From: Alphaproteobacteria bacterium
Lineage (GTDB): Bacteria; Pseudomonadota; Alphaproteobacteria; UBA2136; UBA6156
Reading direction: 5' to 3'
Length of the DNA stretch: 11,813 nucleotides
NCBI GenBank assembly: GCA_027490875.1
Contig: JAIXXE010000049.1
Coordinates: forward strand, 1 to 11,813
Translations under genes and position numbers: made by a program
The notes under the pieces: model-generated
Database searches by the model: none
Seen by the model: the letters and a program-made list of their open reading frames with translations, nothing else
What the model was told of the DNA's origin: nothing
Part shown: piece after piece, positions 5,129-11,813 of the stretch
How the letters are laid out: the number at the start of each line of letters is the position of its first letter
How positions within the stretch are numbered: position 1 is the first letter of the stretch

Positions 5129-7648
5129 TTAGGCACCCGCGCGGAGCGTGGCCTTTTTACCCGATTTGCTGAGTGCCTTGCCCTGAGCCTTGCCCGCCAC
5201 CTTGGGCTTGGGCAGGCCTGCAACCACCCGTTCCTTCACGGCGACCTTGCTTTTTAAGGTAGGGCCGTTCTTTTTAAACGGCGATTTGACCAAGGCCTGC
5301 GTCAGCACTTCATCGACGCTGTCGACAATGATGATCTTCATGCTGTCGGTGATGACCTTGGGCATTTCGCTCAGGTCCTTTTCATTCTCGCGCGGGATGA
5401 AGACGGTTTTAATGCCTCCACGCAACGCGGCCAGCAGCTTTTCCTTCAAGCCACCGATTGGGAGCGCGCGTCCACGCAAGGAAACTTCTCCCGTCATGGC
5501 AATATCACTGCGTACGGCAATGCCAGTCAGCACGCTCACCAAGGCGGTGACCATCGCCAAGCCTGCGCTGGGGCCATCTTTGGGGGTGGCGCCATCGGGC
5601 ACGTGGATGTGAATGTCGTGCTTTTCATGGAAGGTGGGTTTTAGGCCAAGGTCATCGGCGCGGCGGCGTACATAGCTGGCGGCGGCCTGAATACTCTCGG
5701 TCATCACTTCGCCAAGTTTACCCGTGGTGAGCAGCTTGCCCTTGCCGTCGAGCACGGTGGCCTCGATGGGCAGAATGTCGCCGCCCACTTCGGTCCAGGC
5801 CAGGCCAGTGACCAGGCCGATCTGGTCGTGTTCGTCTTTTTTACCAAAGCTGAACTGGCGCACGCCCAGGTAATCGCTCAGGTTGCTGGTGTTGATGACA
5901 ATGGGACTGACCTTTGCTTCCAGAGCCTTGCCGGTTTTGCCGCGTTTGGCTTTGCTTTGCTTGAGCAAAATCTCCTTCACGGCCTTGCGGCAAAGCGCAT
6001 CGATGCTGCGCTTGAGGCTCCGCACCCCAGCTTCGCGGGTGTAGAAGCGAATCATGTCGCGCAGCACACCGTCTTCAAATTTAACCTCACCCTTTTTCAG
6101 GCCGTTATCTTCCTGCGCTTTCACCAGCAGGTGGCGCTTGGCGATTTCGACTTTCTCTTCCTCGGTGTAGCCCGAGAGCCGAATGATTTCCATGCGGTCG
6201 CGCAGGGCTGGCGGGATGTTAAGGCTGTTGGCAGTGCAGACGAACATGACGTCGGAGAGGTCAAAATCCAGTTCCAAGTAGTGGTCTTGGAAGGTGTGGT
6301 TCTGGGCTGGGTCGAGCACTTCCAGCAACGCGCTGGAAGGGTCGCCACGGAAATCCTGCCCCAACTTGTCGATTTCATCGAGCAGAAAGAGCGGGTTCAT
6401 GGTGCCCGTTTTTTTCAGGTTCTGGATAATCTTACCCGGCAGTGCGCCAATGTAGGTGCGGCGGTGGCCGCGAATTTCGGCTTCATCGCGCACGCCGCCC
6501 AGCGCCATGCGCACGTATTTGCGGCCCGTGGCCTTGGCGATGCTCTCGGCAAGTGAAGTCTTACCCACACCGGGGGGGCCAACGAGACAGAGAATCGGGC
6601 CCTTCAGTTTGGCCACGCGCTGTTGCACGGCGAGGTACTCGACAATGCGCTCCTTCACCTTTTCCAACCCAAAGTGGTCGGAGTCGAGCACGCTCTCGGC
6701 GTAGCCAAGGTCTTTTTTCAGTTTACTGACCTTGCCCCATGGCAGGCCGAGCAATACATCGAGGTAGTTACGCACCACAGTGGCCTCGGCGCTCATCGGG
6801 CTCATCATCCGCAGCTTTTTCAGCTCGGTTTCGGCCTTTTCCTTGGCTTCCTTGGAAAGTTTGAGTTCCTTGATTTTCTTTTCGTAGCCGCCGAGGTCGC
6901 CGCCTTCTTCGCCTTCGCCCAATTCTTTCTGGATGGCCTTCATCTGCTCATTCAGATAGTACTCGCGCTGGCTCTTTTCCATCTGCTTTTTCACGCGGCC
7001 ACGGATTTTGCGCTCCACCTGCAGCAGGCCGATTTCATTCTCCATGAACTGATAGAGCTTTTCCAACCGGTCGTCGACGAGGTCGAGTTCCAGCAGTTCC
7101 TGCTTCTGGTCGATTTTAAGATTCAGGTGGCTGGCGATGGTGTCGGCCAAGCGGGTCGGCTCGTCGATGGCGGCGAGGCTGACCAGCACTTCGGGCGGGA
7201 TTTTTTTGTTCAGCTTTACGTACTCTTCAAACTCGGCCACTACGGTGCGCACCAGGGCGTCCAGCTCTTCCTCGTCGCCCTGCCGCTCGATGAAATGCTC
7301 GGCCCGCGCGGTAAACATGGTGCCTTCATCTTTCACGTCGGTCAGGCGAACGCGGGTTTGGCCTTCCACCAATACCTTGACGGTGCCATCGGGTAACTTC
7401 AGCATTTGCAGCACATTGCCAAGGCAGCCGACGCGGAAGATGCCGTCGGTATCGGGCTCATCCTGCGCCTCATCCCGCTGCGTGACCATCACGATTTGTT
7501 TGCTGGCGTTCATCACGTCTTCCAACGCACGCACGCTTTTTTCACGGCCCACGAACAGAGGTACAATCATGTGCGGAAACACCACAATGTTGCGCAGGGG
7601 CAGCACGGGGAGTGTTTGAGCGGGTTCGGCAGCAGCAGAGCGGGGCAC
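5129..7648 (-). CDS. lon: ATP-dependent protease Lon
   Basis: Lon is a homohexameric AAA+ serine protease that removes damaged and regulatory proteins and can also degrade ssrA-tagged ones. The 839 residues comprise an N-terminal substrate domain (about 12-205: LPVLPLRNIVVFPHM), a coiled region (about 210-300), Walker A GPPGVGKT (357-364), Walker B FLLDEIDK (421-428), and a protease domain with catalytic Ser694 in DGPSAG and, by spacing, Lys737 in GGLKEK. After about residue 787 comes a 50-residue tail with about 13 Lys and a single acidic residue, unlike the short end of E. coli Lon. The start is GTG 7648, 13 residues before the conserved LPVLPLR. A possible promoter is TTGTCA/GATAGG (plus 7681-7708) with a 6-bp inverted repeat in the spacer. 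No typical heat-shock promoter was recognised. Confidence 0.98.
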   Translation of the reverse strand: MPRSAAAEPAQTLPVLPLRNIVVFPHMIVPLFVGREKSVRALEDVMNASKQIVMVTQRDEAQDEPDTDGIFRVGCLGNVLQMLKLPDGTVKVLVEGQTRVRLTDVKDEGTMFTARAEHFIERQGDEEELDALVRTVVAEFEEYVKLNKKIPPEVLVSLAAIDEPTRLADTIASHLNLKIDQKQELLELDLVDDRLEKLYQFMENEIGLLQVERKIRGRVKKQMEKSQREYYLNEQMKAIQKELGEGEEGGDLGGYEKKIKELKLSKEAKEKAETELKKLRMMSPMSAEATVVRNYLDVLLGLPWGKVSKLKKDLGYAESVLDSDHFGLEKVKERIVEYLAVQQRVAKLKGPILCLVGPPGVGKTSLAESIAKATGRKYVRMALGGVRDEAEIRGHRRTYIGALPGKIIQNLKKTGTMNPLFLLDEIDKLGQDFRGDPSSALLEVLDPAQNHTFQDHYLELDFDLSDVMFVCTANSLNIPPALRDRMEIIRLSGYTEEEKVEIAKRHLLVKAQEDNGLKKGEVKFEDGVLRDMIRFYTREAGVRSLKRSIDALCRKAVKEILLKQSKAKRGKTGKALEAKVSPIVINTSNLSDYLGVRQFSFGKKDEHDQIGLVTGLAWTEVGGDILPIEATVLDGKGKLLTTGKLGEVMTESIQAAASYVRRRADDLGLKPTFHEKHDIHIHVPDGATPKDGPSAGLAMVTALVSVLTGIAVRSDIAMTGEVSLRGRALPIGGLKEKLLAALRGGIKTVFIPRENEKDLSEMPKVITDSMKIIIVDSVDEVLTQALVKSPFKKNGPTLKSKVAVKERVVAGLPKPKVAGKAQGKALSKSGKKATLRAGA

Positions 7649-7908
7649 GCGAGGAGCTTTCTTTGTTATTACACAGCGACCCTATCACTCAAAGTAGGTG
7701 AGTGACAAGAGGGCTGAGTTGTCTTAATTCAGACTGCCTGTAACGGCGGGGTGGATTCAAGCCTTTGTGCCTTGCTTGGCAGCACCGTTGCCCGAAGACT
7801 GCTTACTTTGCGGAGGGGGTGTGAGAAATCCGCCAAGGGGGGGCTTGCCAAGTGTTTTGACTTTATGTATTCATTATTGCAGGGATGGTCCCTTTTTGAG
7901 GAAACGCT

Positions 7909-8118
7909 ATGGCCAAAAAGCCAAATGACGATGAAATGCGTGGTGTTGATGTGGAAATCAGGCGGGAGCGGCTGCGACCCCATGAGCGCCGCGACACACA
8001 GCGGCCCACGAGGCAAATTGCCTATGAAAGCATCGGTGGCAACATTGCACTTGGTGGCGGACACCAAGTGGAGCGCTGCCCTGGCCTTGATGATGACGAG
8101 AGACGCGATGACGACTGA
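7909..8118 (+). CDS. Small hydrophilic hypothetical protein (69 aa)
   Basis: I recognise no family. ATG 7909 has GAGGAA (7898-7903) 5 nt upstream, and the stop is followed 27 bp later by an intrinsic terminator, which favours a real gene. The protein is very polar: an N-terminal KKPNDDE, an Arg-rich middle (IRRERLRPHERRDTQRPTR, residues 17-35), a short Gly-rich segment IGGNIALGGG, and an acidic DDDERRDDD end. It looks disordered except perhaps around residues 35-50. A possible promoter is TTGCCA (near 7848) with TATTCA 17 nt on. A 5-bp mini-hairpin followed by T residues (7881-7897) lies directly before the ribosome binding site. An overlapping frame at 7751-8182 is less likely because it reads through the terminator. 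Confidence 0.5.
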   Translation: MAKKPNDDEMRGVDVEIRRERLRPHERRDTQRPTRQIAYESIGGNIALGGGHQVERCPGLDDDERRDDD

Positions 8119-8145
8119 GGGTACGCCCTTGGCTTGTGACGATGT

Positions 8146-8168
8146 GGAGGCCTCCGGGCCTCCTTTTT
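8146..8168 (+). terminator. Terminator of the 69-aa gene
   Basis: GGAGGCC (8146-8152) and GGCCTCC (8157-8163) form a 7-bp stem with a TCCG loop, followed by TTTTTGTTT. Confidence 0.85.
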
Positions 8169-8266
8169 GTTTGGTTGGGTAGGTGGGGCTATGGCCGATT
8201 GGCCTGATTTCTGGTCATTAATTGTAAAAAGGTGGCTAAATTGCGCAAAAAAGCGGCATCGGGTGC

Positions 8267-8295
8267 TTGACAGCGGTTTTGCCTAGCTTTCTGAT
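8267..8295 (+). promoter_or_regulatory. HU gene promoter
   Basis: A perfect TTGACA (8267-8272), a 17-nt spacer and TCTGAT (8290-8295, 4 of 6 matches) lie upstream of the HU gene. Transcription would start near 8302, giving a leader of about 120 nt. That leader contains the hairpin CCACGA/TCGTGG (8377-8393) shortly before the ribosome binding site. Together with the terminator at 8146-8168 this accounts for the 303-bp gene-free stretch 8119-8421. Confidence 0.6.
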
Positions 8296-8421
8296 ACAAC
8301 CACTGCGCGCAACGCTAGGCCTGCCACGAGATTGCATCGGGGTTAGGGGGTGCGGAACGTGCGTAGACAACGGCCGCCACGACCACATCGTGGTAAAAAC
8401 CTAAGGGAATGGATCACCCAA

Positions 8422-8694
8422 ATGAATAAGCAAGAACTGGTGAGCAAAATCGCCGACAACGCCCAGTGCACCAAAACGGATGCCGCAAGCATGTTGGACA
8501 GCCTGCTGGACATCATCACCAAGCAGCTGAAGAAGGGCCAAGAAGTGCGCCTGACTGGCTTTGGTACGTTCAAAACCGCCAAGCGCAAAGCTGGTACCGT
8601 GCGTAACCCACGCACCGGTCAGCCTGTAAAAGTGGCCGCCAAAACTCTGCCTAAATTCACTGCTGGCAAGAGCCTGAAAGACAGCGTGGCCTAA
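8422..8694 (+). CDS. hup: HU family nucleoid DNA-binding protein
   Basis: HU dimers bend and compact DNA. The 90-residue length is typical. The N-terminal dimerisation helices (MNKQELVSKIADNAQCTKTDAASMLDSL, shortened here: starts MNKQELVSKI) lead to the signature GFGTF (46-50) and the DNA-binding arm, with the conserved RNPRTG (61-66) and its intercalating Pro63. The C-terminal part PKFTAGKSLKDSV is standard. The frame is open upstream to 8350, but ATG 8422 matches the family N terminus, with AAGGGA at 8403-8408 as a somewhat distant ribosome binding site. In many proteobacteria HU follows lon on the same strand. Here it is close to lon but divergent from it. Confidence 0.95.
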   Translation: MNKQELVSKIADNAQCTKTDAASMLDSLLDIITKQLKKGQEVRLTGFGTFKTAKRKAGTVRNPRTGQPVKVAAKTLPKFTAGKSLKDSVA

Positions 8695-8714
8695 ACGCCT
8701 CGGTGTTGTGACCG

Positions 8715-8740
8715 CCCCCGCTTCGGCGGGGGTATTTTTA
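8715..8740 (+). terminator. HU gene terminator
   Basis: CCCCCGC (8715-8721) and GCGGGGG (8726-8732) form a 7-bp GC stem closed by the extra-stable c(TTCG)g tetraloop, followed by TATTTTTAT. Confidence 0.9.
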
Positions 8741-8758
8741 TAAGGAAGGAGAGCATGT

Positions 8759-9256
8759 ATGAAGGAAACAACGGTAGTTTCAGGAGTGTTTGAGGAGCCT
8801 TACTTGCTCGATAAACTGGATTGGCATGAGGAAGGAGCCGAGAAACATAATATTGTAGCAGAGCCGGTTCAGCTTGGGCTTCATATGGTCTACTTTGTGG
8901 GCTGGGCAATCGATGTAGGTCTCATTGCCTTTGACAACGACAGTGCCCCCGATGCTTCCGCGCTGAGTGGTAAGGTTGTTACGTTGTTTAAGTCGCGTAA
9001 GTTCAGCTTTGAACAGCTGCTTGATTATATAGACGGTAAGTTAACCAGCCATGAATTTAAAAAAGAGTTTCGGCCCTTCGCCATCAGTTACTACCCACAA
9101 TTTTCTAGCGACCTCATAGCGTTGTTCTATGACGATGATGCAGACCATAGCTACCAGCTTAAGCCATCGTGGGAAGATTTTGGCGTGGTGTCGGAGTTTT
9201 TGCAGCGGACGCTTGGGCTTTGGAACGTCGGTCAGCTGACGATTTACCATGATTAG
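8759..9256 (+). CDS. Hypothetical protein, DUF7832-like
   Basis: The 165-residue soluble protein resembles the DUF7832 group. It has a short N-terminal part, a helix HMVYFVGWAIDVGLIA (42-57) like the 'H.g.flaWai..gl' of that family, then FSFEQLLDYIDGKLTS (82-97) like 'tp..fl..y.dgkLts', an aromatic YYPQF block (111-115), and a C-terminal YQLKPSWEDFGVVSEFL (132-148). Function is unknown; related families often occur as stand-alone genes or beside toxin-immunity loci. The start ATG 8759 has AAGGAAGGAG (8742-8751) at good spacing. The overlapping ATG at 8756 is out of frame and closes quickly. It follows the HU terminator and precedes the M50B gene by 29 bp, so the two may form one unit. The family link is from pattern memory only. 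Confidence 0.7.
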   Translation: MKETTVVSGVFEEPYLLDKLDWHEEGAEKHNIVAEPVQLGLHMVYFVGWAIDVGLIAFDNDSAPDASALSGKVVTLFKSRKFSFEQLLDYIDGKLTSHEFKKEFRPFAISYYPQFSSDLIALFYDDDADHSYQLKPSWEDFGVVSEFLQRTLGLWNVGQLTIYHD

Positions 9257-9285
9257 TTATACATTCGGGAACAGATAGAACACTT

Positions 9286-9957
9286 GTGGACGCATGGCTT
9301 GAAGCCTCTTTGTTGATGGTGGCGGCCTTGGCGTTGCACAGCACGCGCCTTAGTTGGCCGCTGCGGTGGGCGGAAACGTTCTATCATGAAGTGAGCCACG
9401 GGTTGGTGGCGATGCTGACCGGCGGTAAGGTGGTGAAGCTGGAGCTGCATTGGCGCGGCAGTGGCGCCTGCACGATCGAAGGCGGCAGCCGATTGTTCGT
9501 TCTGTTAACCGGCTACATGGGGGCCAGCGCGTGGGGCGCGGCGTTGTTCATCATTGGGGCCAACCTGAATGATGAAGGCGTGCGGCTGTGGTTGTTGGCT
9601 GAGCTTGCGCTGTTGGCCTTGGTGTTATTTTTCTGGGCCAAAAACCTGAGTACGATGCTGATATTGCTGCTGATTGGTGCGGTGTATGTGTTGGCGTTCT
9701 TGCTGCCGGAAGGCTTTGGGCTTACCTATGTGTTGCAGGTGATGGGGCTGTTTGTGATGCTCAATGCCTTGGCTGCTCCCTTTGACTTACTGGATGGCCG
9801 CCATGTAGGCGACGGCGCGGCCTTGCAAAGCCTTACGCTGGTGGTGCCGGAAGTGGTGTGGGTGGCGTGGTGGGTGGTGTTTGCCTTGGCCTGCTTGCTG
9901 GGCTGCTTGGCTTGGCGGGTGGGGCTGCTGGCTACGCTGGTGGCAAGCGGCGGATGA
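9286..9957 (+). CDS. M50B-like membrane metalloprotease
   Basis: The 223-residue hydrophobic protein has the zinc motif H34-E-V-S-H38 (FYHEVSHGL) near its N terminus and the following GGKVVKLELHWRGSGAC strand block, as in peptidase_M50B-like proteins. The GYMGASAWGAALF segment (76-88) and a late LNALAAPFDLLDGRHVGDGAAL block (159-180) would supply the third zinc ligand Asp. Transmembrane segments are likely at about 5-22, 68-92, 101-118, 121-140, 146-166 and 190-213. Substrates of this branch are mostly unknown. Intramembrane proteolysis is the family inference. The start is GTG 9286 without a clear ribosome binding site (ATG 9316 is an alternative). It may be coupled to the gene 29 bp upstream. 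The 3' end overlaps the convergent pgeF by 26 bp. Confidence 0.8.
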   Translation: MDAWLEASLLMVAALALHSTRLSWPLRWAETFYHEVSHGLVAMLTGGKVVKLELHWRGSGACTIEGGSRLFVLLTGYMGASAWGAALFIIGANLNDEGVRLWLLAELALLALVLFFWAKNLSTMLILLLIGAVYVLAFLLPEGFGLTYVLQVMGLFVMLNALAAPFDLLDGRHVGDGAALQSLTLVVPEVVWVAWWVVFALACLLGCLAWRVGLLATLVASGG

Positions 9958-10690
9958 GGCTGACCTGCACCGCGTAGCTGCTGGGCTGTTGTTTGGCTTG
10001 GGCGTGCGTATGGCGGCGGTAGCTGTTGAACAGGTCGGCTTGGGCATAGGTGCAATGGGGCACGCTGTGCATATGAATATCCAGGCACCCTGCCGCGCGG
10101 GCCTGCGCGCCGAGCAGGCCGGGTAAATCCATCAGCACCTTGCCGGGTGCGGCGGCTGGCCAGAAGTACTTGGCGGCATGCCTAACCCCGTGCTGGCCTT
10201 CAAACTTATCAATAAACTCTTTTTCTACTTCAAAGTGGGGTTGGCTTAAGCAAGGGCCAAACGCCAAGTAAAGGTCATCGGGCCCATGCTGAAAGGTTTG
10301 GCATAGGTGCGCAATGGTACGCGGTAGGATGCCTTGTTCGGCACTGCGCCAACCCGCATGCACAGCCGCCACCGCGTAGGGCGAGGCGATGAGAATGGGG
10401 ACACAATCGGCGGTTTTAACGGCCAGCCACAGGTTGGGGTTGCTGGTGTAAACGGCATCGCATTCGGGCAGGCTGCCGCTTTGGGTGGCCTCCCGCAGGC
10501 GGGCGCCATGAACCTGCTGCATCCAAGCGATTGGGCCAAAGCGTTCAATCAGGGCATGGATGCCTTCATCGGAGCCAGGAAAACTGCTGTGTTCCTTGGT
10601 GCCAAAAATATGGCGGGCAAAGGGCAGGGGGCTGCGTGCGGTTAGGAAGCCGGCAGGGATTTCGCTATGGGGGTGCTGCGTGTATAGCAT
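9932..10690 (-). CDS. pgeF: Peptidoglycan editing factor PgeF (polyphenol oxidase/laccase-domain, YfiH family)
   Basis: PgeF (YfiH) is a zinc/copper-binding hydrolase that removes wrongly incorporated L-Ser from peptidoglycan precursors. The family was earlier annotated as multicopper polyphenol oxidase. From ATG 10690 the protein has 252 residues. The metal ligands are all present: His61 in QQVHG, Cys96 in KTADCVPIL and His111 in VHAGWRS. The family blocks AFGPCLS (143-149) and HCTYAQADLFNSYRR (212-226) also occur. The frame is open further upstream, but that part only mirrors midA, and no other GTG or TTG follows soon. The start lies inside midA (49-bp overlap), suggesting translational coupling. 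It is the last gene of the lgt-midA-pgeF run. Confidence 0.93.
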   Translation of the reverse strand: MLYTQHPHSEIPAGFLTARSPLPFARHIFGTKEHSSFPGSDEGIHALIERFGPIAWMQQVHGARLREATQSGSLPECDAVYTSNPNLWLAVKTADCVPILIASPYAVAAVHAGWRSAEQGILPRTIAHLCQTFQHGPDDLYLAFGPCLSQPHFEVEKEFIDKFEGQHGVRHAAKYFWPAAAPGKVLMDLPGLLGAQARAAGCLDIHMHSVPHCTYAQADLFNSYRRHTHAQAKQQPSSYAVQVSLIRRLPPA

Positions 10691-11655
10691 AGGGCGTAAT
10701 GCAGTGTGCCCATCTGGGCGGGGTGAAGCAAGCGGTGCAGTGCGCTTTGCGTGGCTGGGTGTGGCGGTTGGGTTTGCAACAACGGCAAAGCAAGGGTGGC
10801 CAGGCCATGGTGCAACAGAAAATCGGCCAGCGGGGTAAGGGTACACTGGGCCTGCCCAAGCTGGTGGATGAGGTCGGCAAAGTTAAGGTGTACGGTCAGG
10901 TCGGTCTCGCCCGGCTGATGCAGCAGCGGTACATGCTGATGGCGTTGCATGGCCTGCACCGTACTTTGGGCTGCTGGGGGTAGGGTGGGGCTGCCGTAAT
11001 CCAGTATTAAGGCGGCGGTGGCCAGTTGCTTAATGCTGTGAAGTAGAGCGGGCAGGGCGGGCAGGTCATCGAACGAGGCCCCCACGGCAGGATTCCACCC
11101 ATGCGGCAACGGGGGCTGCGGGCAGGGCTGCCAGACCAGTGCATCGGCTGCCACATGCAGGGCTTCCCAGCCCCTCTCGGTCAGCCGGTAGGGCTGGGCG
11201 GGGAGGGCATCGAACACTTCGTTGGCAATGAGGAAGGTAGGCAGCGTACTGGAGGGTAGCATGGTGAGGCTTTGGTACCAGTGACATTGCGGAAAGTGCT
11301 TCAGGGTTTCCTGCTGAAGCTTGCTGAGAAACGGTGAAACATCGACCAGCTGCACCTGCTGGATGGCCGCATAACAAGCCGGATTGCTTTGCTGTAACTG
11401 CAGCAGCAGGGGGTGCATCAACCGCCCACGGCCGGGGCCGAGTTCGAGCAGGTTAAACCCTGCTGGAGCGCCACAGTTCTGCCATTGCTGCACGACCCAT
11501 GCGGCCAGCGTGGCGCCAAAGAGGGGGGTGAGTTCGGGGGCGGTGGTAAAGTCGCGCGCGGGCGCGCTGGCAAAGTTAACGCCACATGTGTAGTAGCCCG
11601 CCGGCCCGTAGAGGGCTTCGGTCATGAAACTGTGGAACGGTATAGTCGAAGGCAT
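10642..11655 (-). CDS. midA: MidA/NDUFAF7-family SAM-dependent methyltransferase (COG1565)
   Basis: The mitochondrial homologue NDUFAF7 methylates an arginine of the complex I subunit NDUFS2 during assembly. Bacterial members are presumed to be protein arginine methyltransferases. The 337 residues show the N-terminal signature FHSFMTEALYGPAGYY (7-22), RDFTTAPELTPLFG (34-47), the SAM-binding ELGPGRGRLM (71-80), VDVSPFLSKLQ (104-114) and NEVFDALP (145-152). All are typical of the family, and the length is usual. ATG 11655 lies 5 bp after the lgt stop, indicating an operon. The stop lies 49 bp inside pgeF. The order lgt-COG1565-pgeF is characteristic of alphaproteobacteria. The methylation target here is inferred, and no complex I genes are in the window. 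Confidence 0.93.
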   Translation of the reverse strand: MPSTIPFHSFMTEALYGPAGYYTCGVNFASAPARDFTTAPELTPLFGATLAAWVVQQWQNCGAPAGFNLLELGPGRGRLMHPLLLQLQQSNPACYAAIQQVQLVDVSPFLSKLQQETLKHFPQCHWYQSLTMLPSSTLPTFLIANEVFDALPAQPYRLTERGWEALHVAADALVWQPCPQPPLPHGWNPAVGASFDDLPALPALLHSIKQLATAALILDYGSPTLPPAAQSTVQAMQRHQHVPLLHQPGETDLTVHLNFADLIHQLGQAQCTLTPLADFLLHHGLATLALPLLQTQPPHPATQSALHRLLHPAQMGTLHYALCYTRSTPIAKSLPAS

Positions 11656-11660
11656 TGTGA

Positions 11661-11813
11661 CTAGGCTCTGGCGCGCCAGAGCAAAAACAAGCCCCCCAGG
11701 ACCATCGGCAGTGACAGCAGCATGCCCTGCGTGATGAGGCCGTTCAGGTAGGTAATTTCGGGGGTGCGAAAGAGTTCACCCACCAGCCTTACGATTCCAT
11801 AACTTAACAACCA
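11661..11813 (-). CDS. lgt: Prolipoprotein diacylglyceryl transferase, C-terminal part
   Basis: The minus-strand frame enters at the window edge and stops at TAG (plus 11661-11663), giving 50 residues. The segment SYGIVRLVGELFRTP matches the conserved 'R..vE.fR.P' block of Lgt. GLITQGMLLSLPMVLGGLFLLWRARA matches the last transmembrane helix, with its 'mGq.LSlPm...G' pattern. Lgt is an inner-membrane enzyme that transfers diacylglyceryl from phosphatidylglycerol to the lipobox Cys of prolipoproteins. The rest lies outside the window. Confidence 0.88.
   Translation of the reverse strand, partial: WLLSYGIVRLVGELFRTPEITYLNGLITQGMLLSLPMVLGGLFLLWRARA

Noticed and set aside
5828..7396. Long plus-strand frames (242 and 257 codons) opposite lon
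   Set aside because: They lie antisense to well-conserved Lon domains. GC-biased third positions readily leave such frames open.
7751..8182. 143-codon plus-strand frame overlapping the 69-aa gene
   Set aside because: It reads through the clear intrinsic terminator at 8146-8168 and has no recognisable features or good ribosome binding site.
8350..8421. Upstream extension of the HU frame by 24 codons
   Set aside because: The extension is Arg/Pro-rich, not seen in HU proteins, and overlaps the leader hairpin. ATG 8422 fits the family.
10691..10846. Upstream extension of the pgeF frame by 52 codons
   Set aside because: It only mirrors midA coding sequence in another frame and has no PgeF similarity.
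1..11813. CRISPR array, toxin-antitoxin pair or intact insertion sequence
   Set aside because: I saw no regularly spaced direct repeats, no transposase gene and no recognisable toxin or antitoxin family in either strand.

Overview
The window looks like a chromosomal segment of an alphaproteobacterium with moderately high GC. The main reasons are the run lgt - midA (NDUFAF7-type methyltransferase) - pgeF at the right end, the alphaproteobacterial wording of ClpX and Lon, and the grouping of clpX, lon and an HU gene. One feature does not fit: ssrA (tmRNA) is an ordinary one-piece gene with encoded CCA, whereas alphaproteobacteria typically have a circularly permuted, two-piece tmRNA. The organism may therefore belong to a deep or poorly sampled lineage, or may have acquired its ssrA.

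Left part (1-2387): the 5' part of a gene for a SANT/Myb-like helix-turn-helix protein runs leftward off the window. Divergent from it is a 430-nt ssrA with an unusually long tag reading frame (23 codons, ending in AMAA). An AT-richer tract follows, with a terminator and a P4-type integrase gene that stops abruptly after its arm-binding and core-binding domains. It meets the 3' end of an oppositely oriented patatin-like gene at about 1577-1580. This reads as the remnant of an island that integrated at the ssrA 3' end and then lost its body in a deletion that also removed the end of the patatin gene.

Middle (2414-7648): clpX and lon both lie on the minus strand but are not adjacent. Between them are an 80-residue orphan protein on the plus strand with a strong terminator, an 84-bp palindromic REP-like element, and a Sel1-repeat protein gene with its own promoter and terminator. 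No clpP is present in the window. ssrA and the unfoldase/protease genes that usually act on tagged proteins (clpX, lon) therefore lie within about 7 kb of one another.

Right part (7649-11813): a short hydrophilic ORF, an HU-family gene with a clear promoter, long leader and UUCG-loop terminator, a DUF7832-like hypothetical gene and an M50B-like membrane metalloprotease gene all read rightward. The last converges with and overlaps pgeF, the last gene of the leftward lgt-midA-pgeF operon. These encode prolipoprotein diacylglyceryl transferase (partial), a MidA/NDUFAF7-like protein methyltransferase and the peptidoglycan editing factor.

I found no clearly undescribed multi-gene system. The points most worth checking are the one-piece ssrA and its long tag in an alphaproteobacterial context, the linkage of ssrA to clpX and lon, and the island scar that truncates two genes.
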